Program-made: the position numbers and the translations under genes
Notes under the pieces: model-generated
Seen by the model: the letters and a program-made list of their open reading frames with translations, nothing else
The model's database searches: none
What the model was told of the DNA's origin: nothing
Part shown: positions 40,538 through 48,268 of the stretch, piece after piece
Layout: the number at the start of each line of letters is the position of its first letter
Numbering within the stretch: the first letter of the stretch is position 1
Assembly (NCBI GenBank): GCA_900316305.1
Contig: ONCM01000036.1
Span: 1 to 53,429, forward strand
Source of the DNA: an uncultured Bacteroidales bacterium
Lineage (GTDB): Bacteria; Bacteroidota; Bacteroidia; Bacteroidales; WCHB1-69
DNA: 53,429 bases
Reading direction: 5' to 3'

Positions 40538-40873
40538 ATGAAAATTAACATCAATTCCGTTCACTTCAAAGCGGATCAGAAACTGGAAGACTTCATCACC
40601 GAAAAGGTGGAGAAACTGAACAAGCTGCACGACGGCATCATGGGTGCCGATGTCGCTCTCAAGCTGGAAAATACTGAAGCTCCGGAAAACAAGACCGTTG
40701 ATATCCGTATGAACATCCGCGGTTATGACGCCCGTGCCGGCAAGACGGCCAAATCCTTCGAGGAGGCCACTGACCAGGCTATCGACGCCCTCAAAAAACA
40801 GCTCCAAAAAAGCAAGGAAAAAGAACAGAACAAAAGACCTTCGGGCGAAATTTCCTTCGAGGAAAAAGAGTAA
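40538..40873 (+). CDS. hpf: ribosome hibernation promoting factor, short form (HPF/RaiA family)
   Basis: A 111-residue protein binding the 30S decoding centre to silence ribosomes in slow growth. It begins MKININSVHFKADQKLEDFITEKVEKL with the beta-alpha-beta-beta-beta-alpha pattern of the family, and KSFEEATDQAIDALKKQLQK is the second helix. The C-terminal dimerisation domain of long HPF is absent. Placed 14 bp behind xer with an unusually good ribosome binding site, and closed by a strong terminator. Confidence 0.93.
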   Translation: MKININSVHFKADQKLEDFITEKVEKLNKLHDGIMGADVALKLENTEAPENKTVDIRMNIRGYDARAGKTAKSFEEATDQAIDALKKQLQKSKEKEQNKRPSGEISFEEKE

Positions 40874-40898
40874 TCCCGCAACGGTCACAATAATCCAC

Positions 40899-40930
40899 AA
40901 GCCCCGCCTCAAACGGCGGGGCTTTTTTTT
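40899..40930 (+). terminator. strong intrinsic terminator after hpf
   Basis: aagccccgcc / ggcggggctt stem, tcaaac loop, followed by eight T. Confidence 0.95.
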
Positions 40931-41009
40931 GCATTGACAAACCCTTTTTTTGTGTATTTTTTCCACCGTTATGTCAATTTTTTTCTTACTTTGTTCAAAA
41001 AAAAATATA

Positions 41010-41017
41010 TATCTTTG
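41010..41017 (+). promoter_or_regulatory. promoter of the secreted-protein operon
   Basis: TATCTTTG, with a TTTG -33 box candidate at 40990-40993. It starts a leader of about 190 nt before the first secreted-protein gene. Confidence 0.65.
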
Positions 41018-41036
41018 CAAGGTTCAAATAGTAAAT

Positions 41037-41198
41037 ATGATTTTGAGGCGAGAATTTTATAAACATATTGATACACAAGCGATTACCCCCCCCCGTGGTT
41101 GCTTGGTAAAAATTTGTCGCCTCTTCACTTTAACTCCTTTTTTATTTTTTATGCCCGATAGCCTCATGTCGGGTAGCTTTCTTTGTGTTATGAATTAA
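41037..41198 (+). CDS. possible leader ORF containing a C9 tract
   Basis: A 53-codon frame beginning MILRREFYKHIDTQ at the first ATG downstream of the promoter and ending 12 bp before the FISUMP gene. It reads through nine consecutive C (41086-41094) as ITPPRG, and later has a hydrophobic stretch LTPFLFFMPDSLM. No homology is recognised. Position, rather than sequence, is the only support; it may be non-coding leader RNA. A hairpin with 8-bp arms (41153-41174) lies in its 3' part. Confidence 0.3.
   Translation: MILRREFYKHIDTQAITPPRGCLVKICRLFTLTPFLFFMPDSLMSGSFLCVMN
41086..41094. repeat. homopolymeric C9 tract in leader
   Basis: Nine C in a row, the longest non-A/T homopolymer I noticed in the window, located in the transcribed leader of the secreted-protein operon. 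Confidence 0.9.
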
Positions 41199-41210
41199 AA
41201 ACCAAACCAT

Positions 41211-42110
41211 ATGAGAAATCTTTTTATCGTTGTATTATTTTTTATTATGTGCATGGGGGCAGCTGCGACGCTGAGTGCACAGTCGCAGCCTGTACAGACC
41301 GTACAGGCGACGGTGTCTGCCGGCGGAAATGCCGACCATTTCTACGCTGCGGTGGGACAACCGTTCTTCCAGCAAGATACCCTCGGAGACTACGAGCTCT
41401 CGATGGGCGTGGCGCAGGCACAGTGGGTGCGCGACACGGTGTATGACGTGATCACCTACAACACGCCCTACACCTCCAACGGCTTCGACCTGCCCGCACA
41501 GGATAGTTCTCACGTGGACAGCGTCTATCTGGTGAACGGCGGCATCTATCATTACGACCTCTGGCGGACGCTCTACCTGATTGTCTGTCCACAGTACTTG
41601 GAGGAGAACAACCCCGAATATGACGTGCTGGCGGTTTCCGGCTACTGCTGGACGAAGCAGAATCTGCGTATCCCAGCCAATGGTGCGGTGACCTACGAGA
41701 GTCCGCTGAACGCAACAGTGCCGGTGGTTTACGGTCTGCTTTACCCGCAAACGGCCGCCCAGACGCTCTGCCCCGAGGGCTGGCATCTGCCTATGGTTGA
41801 AGAAGTTGCGGCTTTGTCCACTAACCCCGCCATCACATTGCGTAGCACCGAGGGTTGGGTCAACGGCGACATCAACACCAACAGCACCGACTTCACGGCC
41901 TATCCTGCCGGTTTCTATAACGCCATTTCTCAACGTTTCGAGGGATTGGGTTCGGAGACCTATTGGTGGGCAACGGGCGACGTGACGACGGATGGAACGG
42001 CATCCGGTGTCGTGGTGGATTATTTCTGCGACACCCCGCGTCTGACCCAAGTCAACGCCAACGACAAATTGAGCGTGCGGTGCGTGAAAGAGAACGTGTG
42101 GCCCGAATAA
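41211..42110 (+). CDS. secreted FISUMP-domain protein
   Basis: A 299-residue exported protein with signal peptide (LFIVVLFFIMCMGAAATLSAQ). The first mature segment, TVSAGGNADHFYAAVGQPF followed by YELSMGVAQAQ, resembles the N-terminal module seen on many Bacteroidota surface proteins. The second half matches the Fibrobacter succinogenes major paralogous domain: GYCWTKQNLRI, CPEGWHLPMVEEV, FTAYPAGFYN, YWWATGD and LSVRCVKE. FISUMP proteins are extracellular; their ligands are unknown. First gene of a three-gene set of exported proteins. No type IX secretion C-terminal domain was seen. Confidence 0.85.
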   Translation: MRNLFIVVLFFIMCMGAAATLSAQSQPVQTVQATVSAGGNADHFYAAVGQPFFQQDTLGDYELSMGVAQAQWVRDTVYDVITYNTPYTSNGFDLPAQDSSHVDSVYLVNGGIYHYDLWRTLYLIVCPQYLEENNPEYDVLAVSGYCWTKQNLRIPANGAVTYESPLNATVPVVYGLLYPQTAAQTLCPEGWHLPMVEEVAALSTNPAITLRSTEGWVNGDINTNSTDFTAYPAGFYNAISQRFEGLGSETYWWATGDVTTDGTASGVVVDYFCDTPRLTQVNANDKLSVRCVKENVWPE

Positions 42111-42159
42111 TTATGAATTATGAATGCTGAATTATGAATAATAATTAAAAATTATAAAT

Positions 42160-43497
42160 ATGAAAAAGTTTTTATTTATTGTAGCTATGATGCTATGCTG
42201 CGCGACCACGATCTTCGCGCAAAACAACAAGATCAGCTACCAGGCCGTGGTGCGCGACACCGAGAACAAGCTGGTGGCCAACAAGGACGTGACTGTGACG
42301 GTCAAAATCTTCGATGGTGATGTCCAGCAGCCCGCCTACACGCAGACGTACGAGAACGTACAAACCAACCTCAACGGTCTCATTTCCCTGCTGATCGGTC
42401 CCGCCCAGCCCAATGAGGCTTGGAACAGCATCCAATGGAACCAAGCCCGCATCGAGACGACGGTGACGCTGGACAACACTTCGCTCGGCACGTTAAAGAT
42501 GCCGTTGACAGCGGTACCTTATGCGTTGTATGCGAAGGAGATAAGTCCCGACGCGGTGGTGATTACTAATATTTATAATAAGATGCAGCAAGATAGCACA
42601 GCTTTGGCTGACAAAATGCATGCTGACAGTCTTTTGCTTCACGACGCTTTGAATGACAGCACAGCTAATGTGCGCGGCGCCTTGAAAGATTCCGTGACCA
42701 ATGTCAACACTCGGATGCAAACCATGGCTGAAAATCTCCACAATGAAATCTCCACATTGGACAACAGGGTCACCACCCGGATGAACTCCATCAGCGACAG
42801 TGTGAAGACAACCCTCGACAGTGTCACCACGGTGTCCACGAATCTCCACAACGAGATCACCGCAGTCTCCACCGACATGCAAACCAACTATGCAAAGCTT
42901 GCCGGTGCCAACACTTTCACCGGCGCCAACACTTTCACCGGCACGGTCACCGCGGGCACGGTCAATGCCAGCTCGGTGAAGGTTACGTGCGGCGAAAACG
43001 TCACTGCTGATGTTTGCGACTTGTTGCAAAGGATAAATACTTTAGAACAAAAAATTAACGACCCTCAGACGCTGCTGGATCTTGTAGGTCAAATGAACGA
43101 TGAACAAAAGCGGACGTTAAAGAATGCTTTGGGTATTTATGTTGCGGACAGTGTCACTTTAAACAAACACACAACTACAATCACCACTGGCGGCTCAGAA
43201 GTGTTGGTGGCGAAGGTTTGGCCGAGCAAAGCCGCACAAGAGGTTCAATGGTCTTCCAGCAACCCTTCAGTAGCCACAGTGAATGATGGCGTAGTTCATG
43301 CCGTCACAACAGGTCAGACGATCATCACGGCGAAAAGTATGTCTGAGCCTTCATACTACGCTACCTGTACTGTGACCGTTTCCAATCCTCAACCCAATGC
43401 CCATTTCAATCTGAAACGCAATGATGACGGCACATGGGAGGTGACAATGCCCACCAACGACTTGGAAAAAGTGGAATTTGAAGTATATAATGAGTAA
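42160..43497 (+). CDS. secreted fibre-like protein with coiled coil and Big2 domain
   Basis: A 445-residue exported protein. Signal peptide MKKFLFIVAMMLCCATTIFAQ, then a domain common in Bacteroidota fibre proteins (KISYQAVVRDTENKLV, ending MPLTAVPYALYAKEI). Residues about 140-250 are heptad-like Ser/Thr/Asp-rich coiled coil (NLHNEISTLDNRVTTRMNS) that suggests a trimeric stalk. GANTFTGANTFTGTVTAG follows, as in tail-fibre repeats. Residues about 330-410 form a bacterial Ig-like group 2 domain (WSSSNPSVATVNDGVVHAVTTG). A short C-terminal piece ends EFEVYNE. Probably a surface or matrix fibre. Confidence 0.8.
   Translation: MKKFLFIVAMMLCCATTIFAQNNKISYQAVVRDTENKLVANKDVTVTVKIFDGDVQQPAYTQTYENVQTNLNGLISLLIGPAQPNEAWNSIQWNQARIETTVTLDNTSLGTLKMPLTAVPYALYAKEISPDAVVITNIYNKMQQDSTALADKMHADSLLLHDALNDSTANVRGALKDSVTNVNTRMQTMAENLHNEISTLDNRVTTRMNSISDSVKTTLDSVTTVSTNLHNEITAVSTDMQTNYAKLAGANTFTGANTFTGTVTAGTVNASSVKVTCGENVTADVCDLLQRINTLEQKINDPQTLLDLVGQMNDEQKRTLKNALGIYVADSVTLNKHTTTITTGGSEVLVAKVWPSKAAQEVQWSSSNPSVATVNDGVVHAVTTGQTIITAKSMSEPSYYATCTVTVSNPQPNAHFNLKRNDDGTWEVTMPTNDLEKVEFEVYNE
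42907..42942. repeat. 18-bp perfect tandem repeat encoding ANTFTG twice
   Basis: gccaacactttcaccggc at 42907-42924 and again 42925-42942, in frame, so copy-number change would keep the reading frame. Confidence 0.9.
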
Positions 43498-43519
43498 ATA
43501 ACCAAAAAAAACGACGATT

Positions 43520-44722
43520 ATGAAAAATATGAATAAAACAATGATGATATTGGTGGCCATACTGGCTATCACAACCGCCATGACCTCTGTATGGGGACAG
43601 ACGACCTCAAGCGAATTCGCAAAATGCTATGACTGTCAGCGCAATCCTCCATACCCCAAAAAAAATCAATCCTGCAACCTTTCTGGCTTTACAACTCCTT
43701 ATGTCGGCTATAATGGTGGTGTTGGCACCCAATCAGGAAATACAACCGAGGGACCGTGGAAAGTTGTGTATAAAGGAAAATATTCTTCAACCAATACATA
43801 CAATTGTTCTTCAGTAGTATCCTCTGTTGTTAATAATTACTCTGGGTTACAACAAACAGATGTCCCTATTTATGAATTACAACAATGGAATGGTTCTGAA
43901 TACAAACATGCTGCGTATGGCGTAATGTGTGCATATTCTAATGTGAACAATATTGAAGACCATACTGCTTTGTTTGTAGCAGAAGGAGGTTGGGGCTGTT
44001 TCCTTACGGGACATGTTCATACATCAGGTTTTTCTGTTACTTTCGATGCAGATGTTTCAACTGGTTTTCCTGAACTTTCTGAAAACTACACTCTGACGCT
44101 GAATGTATCCCCCCAAAACGCTGGTACGGTTACTGCCAATGCCACATCTGGCATTAGTGGCAATAATCCATATACTGTCAACCCCAATACATCCGTCAGC
44201 ATTCAAGCCACTGCAAATACTGGTTATCGTTTTGTCAACTGGGATGACGATGTGACTACTAACCCCCGTAGTATCACAGTCACCAGTAATGTAACTCGCA
44301 CGGCCAATTTTGTCAGGGAATACACCATCACCTTGTCCACGAACAACAATTATGGCACGGTAAGCATAACAGGTACAGGAGTTGTTGACAAGGGCAATGG
44401 GCAGTACGCTGTACCGAGTGGTTACATGGTCACCATTACTGCTACTCCTAATAACGGTAGCCATTTCGTCAATTGGGACGGCAATCAGAATTTGACTAAC
44501 CCTACTCGTCAAATCACTGTCAACAGTGATCAAACCATCACTGCCAATTTCGACTATAAAATTTACGATGTGCCTAACGGGTGGACGGTGAAAGCTAATA
44601 ATGAGAGTGTGAATGTCACCGGTAGTACTACCGATGGCATACAGGATGGTAAGACTGTAAAAATCACTCCGGCTCCTGGACAAAAGATTCTCACAGTGAA
44701 GGTGAAGAATAAAACTAACTAA
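43520..44722 (+). CDS. secreted protein with divergent InlB B-repeats
   Basis: A 400-residue exported protein; signal peptide MKNMNKTMMILVAILAITTAMTSVWGQ. The first mature domain of about 160 residues starts with Cys-rich KCYDCQRNPPYPKKNQSCN and is not recognised. Two B-repeat-like modules follow from about residue 190 (NYTLTLNVSPQNAGTV ... FVNWDDDVTTNPRSITV, then YTITLSTNNNYGTV ... FVNWDGNQNLTNP), the divergent InlB B-repeat/Listeria-Bacteroides type found on surface proteins. The tail PNGWTVKANNESVNVTG begins a third unrelated piece. Last gene of the operon, AT-richer than its neighbours, followed by two terminators. Confidence 0.8.
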   Translation: MKNMNKTMMILVAILAITTAMTSVWGQTTSSEFAKCYDCQRNPPYPKKNQSCNLSGFTTPYVGYNGGVGTQSGNTTEGPWKVVYKGKYSSTNTYNCSSVVSSVVNNYSGLQQTDVPIYELQQWNGSEYKHAAYGVMCAYSNVNNIEDHTALFVAEGGWGCFLTGHVHTSGFSVTFDADVSTGFPELSENYTLTLNVSPQNAGTVTANATSGISGNNPYTVNPNTSVSIQATANTGYRFVNWDDDVTTNPRSITVTSNVTRTANFVREYTITLSTNNNYGTVSITGTGVVDKGNGQYAVPSGYMVTITATPNNGSHFVNWDGNQNLTNPTRQITVNSDQTITANFDYKIYDVPNGWTVKANNESVNVTGSTTDGIQDGKTVKITPAPGQKILTVKVKNKTN

Positions 44723-44750
44723 ACAATATAACTATTCCAATATATTGCAC

Positions 44751-44786
44751 AATCCCCCGAGCTGAAAGGCTTGGGGGATTTTTTTC
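44751..44786 (+). terminator. intrinsic terminator after secreted-protein operon
   Basis: aatcccccgagc / gcttgggggatt (12 bp, one G-U) with tgaaag loop, followed by seven T. Confidence 0.92.
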
Positions 44787-44789
44787 ACG

Positions 44790-44804
44790 GTAGCGCGTCT
44801 CTAC
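44790..44804. repeat. half copy of the 28-bp palindrome
   Basis: gtagcgcgtctctac equals the right half of the elements at 30890 and 46025; the left half is missing. Confidence 0.6.
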
Positions 44805-44835
44805 AAGGTCGGCCCTCCGAACGAAAAAATAACCG

Positions 44836-44874
44836 AAAGGTCCCGGTGCTTGAAAAAGTGCCGGGACCTTTTTA
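44836..44874 (+). terminator. second strong hairpin terminator
   Basis: aaaggtcccggtgct pairs with agtgccgggaccttt (15 bp with two G-U) around tgaaaa, ending in T residues. Confidence 0.85.
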
Positions 44875-45069
44875 GTTAGCAGTTAGCAGTTAGTAGTTGG
44901 CAGTTGGCGGGGCGCTTACCTGAAACTTGAAACCTGAAACTTGAAACCTGAAACCTCCTTCGAGTTAGTAAGTATCAGGCAAGTACTTGACAAGGGGTTG
45001 CCATTTAACCCACATGGGGAAATATTTAACAAAAAGTCGGCTTGAGACCCAACATAGCATTAATATTGC
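44875..45069. other. intergenic micro-repeats before araC-type gene
   Basis: gttagcagttagcagttagtagttggcagttgg (7-bp period) at 44875-44909, then a 14-bp unit cctgaaacttgaaa at 44919 and 44933 with a partial third copy. The rest is unremarkable; no gene seen. Confidence 0.8.
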
Positions 45070-45077
45070 TATCTTCG
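45070..45077 (+). promoter_or_regulatory. variant -7 word before AraC-type regulator
   Basis: TATCTTCG, 25 nt before the ATG; the same T-to-C variation as in front of ktrA. Confidence 0.4.
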
Positions 45078-45102
45078 CGTTTTATTATTTGAGACAAGCA
45101 AA

Positions 45103-45981
45103 ATGAAATCAGACCTGAACAAACAGCATCCGTTTATCCAATTGTTGAGCACTCTCGACGAAAAGGGTGTGGTGGTGACGGACAGTGTGGAAGGAATCCC
45201 CGTCAATGAAGAGTCATACGTATCTCCTGATATGTTAATCATACTCTGTCACCAGGGGAGAATGTTGTTCAATGACTCGCCCAAGCTAACGTTCAAAGCC
45301 CACGATGTAGCCATTCTGCTCCCCAATCAACTTGGTTTCTCCCAACAGCCATCAGCTGATTATCGCACCACATGGATTGCCATATCCAAAAAGTTTCATG
45401 ACCGCCTGCAACACTCCTATCCCTACACCCGCTATGCGCCCCGCTATCGCCGCCATCCGATTACCCCTCTTCCCGACCTGCAATACCAAAGCCTGTGCCA
45501 TGCGATTGAACTGCTACGGCCCATTACGCAGTCGAAGAGCATTCACCGTGATGAAATGCTTAGCAATCTGATATCCATCATACTCAATATTGTTGGAGAG
45601 TGTCATGCCAAAAACCAGATCAGCGACACATACAGCCTTTCGCCCAACGAACAGCTGTTCAACCGTTTCTACGAGGCTATTATCCAGCACCATAGAGAAT
45701 CGCACGAAATGGCCTTCTACGCCCGCATTTGCTGTCTTTCACCGAAGCACTTCTCCGAGATTATCAAAAGGGACACCGGCATCAGTCCTAAAGGATGGAT
45801 TACCTACTTCCTCGCTGCCCGCGCCAAAGCGCTGCTCAATTCCCGTGAAGACCATACCGTCCAACAAATCAGCAATCTTCTTGGATTTGGCGAGCAAGCC
45901 TCTTTCGCACGCTTTTTCAAAAGAGAAACCGGAATGACCCCGAAAGAGTATCGAAGTCGTCGTAGTTGCCCCAAAAAATAA
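45103..45981 (+). CDS. AraC family transcriptional regulator
   Basis: A 292-residue regulator. The N-terminal cupin-like sensor domain includes VSPDMLIILCHQGRMLFND and FKAHDVAILLPNQ. The C-terminal double helix-turn-helix (from about 190) has MAFYARICCLSPKHFSEIIKRDTGISPKGWI, then ISNLLGFGEQASFARFFKRETGMTPKEYR, the AraC signature. It is a single gene with its own promoter, downstream of the secreted-protein operon and upstream of atpB; either could be a target but no operator is recognisable. The effector is unknown. Confidence 0.93.
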   Translation: MKSDLNKQHPFIQLLSTLDEKGVVVTDSVEGIPVNEESYVSPDMLIILCHQGRMLFNDSPKLTFKAHDVAILLPNQLGFSQQPSADYRTTWIAISKKFHDRLQHSYPYTRYAPRYRRHPITPLPDLQYQSLCHAIELLRPITQSKSIHRDEMLSNLISIILNIVGECHAKNQISDTYSLSPNEQLFNRFYEAIIQHHRESHEMAFYARICCLSPKHFSEIIKRDTGISPKGWITYFLAARAKALLNSREDHTVQQISNLLGFGEQASFARFFKRETGMTPKEYRSRRSCPKK

Positions 45982-46024
45982 TAACATAATTTTCATATTC
46001 GCAGGTAAATTAAAAGAAAAGGTT

Positions 46025-46052
46025 GTAGAGACGTGCTGTAGCGCGTCTCTAC
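46025..46052. repeat. 28-bp imperfect palindrome, GTAG...CTAC family member 2
   Basis: gtagagacgtgctg / tagcgcgtctctac; the same outer 9 bases as the element at 30890 with changes in the centre. Located between araC-type gene and atpB. Confidence 0.9.
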
Positions 46053-46105
46053 ATGTTTTAAACCAACACGGATTTGGAACTAATCCTTATAAATTAAAAA
46101 AATCG

Positions 46106-46112
46106 TATATTG
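46106..46112 (+). promoter_or_regulatory. weak -7-like word before atpB
   Basis: TATATTG then cgcgg; one T shorter than the consensus, about 60 nt before the ATG. Confidence 0.3.
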
Positions 46113-46172
46113 CGCGGCTTTTTATAGAAAGCGATATAAGGTTTTGATAAAAAGATAACTAATTATAAACGT

Positions 46173-47315
46173 ATGAGTTATAAAGGTTTTGAAAGAAAGT
46201 TGGCGGCGTTTCTTTGCACGTTGTTGATGCTCTTTGCCTGCCAAAATATTTCCGCCGAAACGGAACAGACGGAAGCGTTCGATGCCGGTCCGTTCATCAT
46301 CGAACACGTCATCGACAGCTACGGCTGGCACATCTGCGGCGACGGCGACAAAAGCGTCACCATCCCGCTGCCCATCATCCTCTTCGACGAAGGCCGCCCC
46401 GTGGTCTTCATGTCCAGCAAGTTACATCACGGCGAGGCCGCCTACAACGGCTATGCCATGGGTTGGGAAGAGGACACCAAAGGCCATATCGTGAAACTGG
46501 ACGGCAATTACGCTGACTATACCGGTCACCTCGACGAGGGCGAAACTTACGAAAATCATGTCTGCAAGTGGGACATCTCCATCACCAAGAACGTCTGCGC
46601 CCTGATTATCTCTATCATCCTGATTTGCTGTATTTTCCTTTCTGTGGCGAAACGTTACCGCGAGCATCCCGACGAGGTGCCAAGCGGTCTGCAGGCGCTC
46701 ATCGAACCGGTCGTCGTGTTCATCCAAGACGAGGTCATCACCCCATCGTTAGGCAAAAACTCCAACAAATACGCCCCCTACCTGCTTACGCTCTTTTTCT
46801 TCATCTTCCTGAACAACATCATGGGCATCATCCCGATTTTCCCGGGCGGCGCGAACCTCACCGGCAACATCGCGGTCACGGGCATTCTGGCGCTCATCAC
46901 CTTCTTTGTGACGACGTTTTCTTCCGGAAAAGAGTATTGGGTGGATATCTTCAACACACCGGGCGTACCGTGGTGGCTGAAGTTCCCGCTGCCGATCATG
47001 CCGTTGGTGGAGACCATCGGAATTTTCACCAAGCCGTTCGTGTTGATGGTGCGACTTTTCGCCAACATCACCGCCGGCCACATCATCACCCTGGCCTTTG
47101 TCTCGCTGATTTTCATCTTCGGCCAGATGAATCCGGTCATCGGTTGGGCCGTCTCGCCGGTCTCCGTCTTCTTCTACATTTTCATGGGTCTGATGGAACT
47201 GTTAGTGGCATTTATCCAAGCGTTCGTCTTCACGTTGCTGAGCGCGATGTACATCGGCATGGCGATTGGTGAGGAAGAGCATGAAGAGTCGCATGAAGCG
47301 GTAGTGGAAGCATAA
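46173..47315 (+). CDS. atpB: F1Fo ATP synthase subunit a
   Basis: Membrane stator subunit forming the proton half-channels against the c ring. The 380-residue length includes an N-terminal signal-like segment (LAAFLCTLLMLFACQNISA) and a roughly 110-residue periplasmic domain before the first core helix, a form usual in Bacteroidota. The core begins CALIISIILICCIFLS; the essential arginine is in VLMVRLFANITAGHII and the last helix pair ends SAMYIGMAIGEEE. Followed by atpE after 61 bp. The rest of the operon (atpH, atpA, atpG) does not follow atpF here. Confidence 0.95.
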   Translation: MSYKGFERKLAAFLCTLLMLFACQNISAETEQTEAFDAGPFIIEHVIDSYGWHICGDGDKSVTIPLPIILFDEGRPVVFMSSKLHHGEAAYNGYAMGWEEDTKGHIVKLDGNYADYTGHLDEGETYENHVCKWDISITKNVCALIISIILICCIFLSVAKRYREHPDEVPSGLQALIEPVVVFIQDEVITPSLGKNSNKYAPYLLTLFFFIFLNNIMGIIPIFPGGANLTGNIAVTGILALITFFVTTFSSGKEYWVDIFNTPGVPWWLKFPLPIMPLVETIGIFTKPFVLMVRLFANITAGHIITLAFVSLIFIFGQMNPVIGWAVSPVSVFFYIFMGLMELLVAFIQAFVFTLLSAMYIGMAIGEEEHEESHEAVVEA

Positions 47316-47355
47316 GCAGTTGAAACTTGAAACAATAGATAGAAAACCCTTTTAA

Positions 47356-47652
<297 letters not shown>

Positions 47653-47657
47653 AACTC

Positions 47658-47699
47658 GGAAAAGTTCCTTCGCGGTTGGCGGAGGAACTTTCCTTTTTC
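47658..47699 (+). terminator. hairpin between atpE and atpF
   Basis: aagttccttcgc / gcggaggaactt with loop ggttg, flanked by further pairing gga/tcc, then ctttttcg. Looks like a partial terminator or processing site inside the operon. Confidence 0.75.
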
Positions 47700-47726
47700 G
47701 TTGTAAATCAAAAAAAATAGACATAT

Positions 47727-48221
47727 ATGGAACTTATCACCCCTTCATTCGGACTGATATTCTGGATGCTCATCGGTTTCGGTATCCTCTTCTTCATCTT
47801 GGCGAAATTCGCGTGGCCGATTATCACCAACGGCATCGCTTCCCGTAACAAGAAAATCGCCGACCAGCTGGAGGAAGCCGCCAAAATCCACGAAGAAATG
47901 GAGTCCCTCAACAAGAAACATGAGGAAATGATGGTGCAAGCCAAGGCTGAGCGTGACGCCGTCCTCGCCGAAGCACGTAAAGTGAGCGAGGAGATGTACG
48001 AAAACGCTAAACTCAAAGCCTCCGCCGAAAGCCAAGCGATGATCGAGGACGCCAAGAAGACCATCTACTACGAAAAGATGAAGGCCATCACGGACGCCAA
48101 AAACGCCATCGCCAACTTCTCCATCGATATCGCCCAAAAGGTGCTCACCGAAGAGCTGAAAGACCGCGAAAAGCAGGAAGCTATCGTGGAAAAATGGATG
48201 GACGACATCCATTTCAACTAA
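47727..48221 (+). CDS. atpF: F1Fo ATP synthase subunit b
   Basis: A 164-residue peripheral stalk subunit: one N-terminal membrane helix (FGLIFWMLIGFGILFFILAKF) and a long charged coiled coil to the end (ADQLEEAAKIHEEMES ... AIANFSIDIAQKVLTEELKD). The length is that of the family. atpH, which normally comes next, is absent; a C1 peptidase with its own promoter follows after 47 bp. Confidence 0.95.
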   Translation: MELITPSFGLIFWMLIGFGILFFILAKFAWPIITNGIASRNKKIADQLEEAAKIHEEMESLNKKHEEMMVQAKAERDAVLAEARKVSEEMYENAKLKASAESQAMIEDAKKTIYYEKMKAITDAKNAIANFSIDIAQKVLTEELKDREKQEAIVEKWMDDIHFN

Positions 48222-48227
48222 TTTTTG

Positions 48228-48235
48228 TATTTTTG
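48228..48235 (+). promoter_or_regulatory. -7 promoter word for C1 peptidase gene
   Basis: TATTTTTG then cattt, 33 nt before the ATG at 48269. Confidence 0.6.
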
Positions 48236-48268
48236 CATTTTATTTATCACTAAAACTTTAAAATTCAA

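Noticed and set aside
40950-41036. Upstream extension of the leader ORF
   Set aside because: It would start before the promoter word at 41010, so it cannot be part of the same transcript.
41211-44722. Type IX secretion C-terminal domains on the three secreted proteins
   Set aside because: The C-termini do not show the expected strand pattern or conserved Gly/Lys residues that I would recognise; export to the surface remains unproven.
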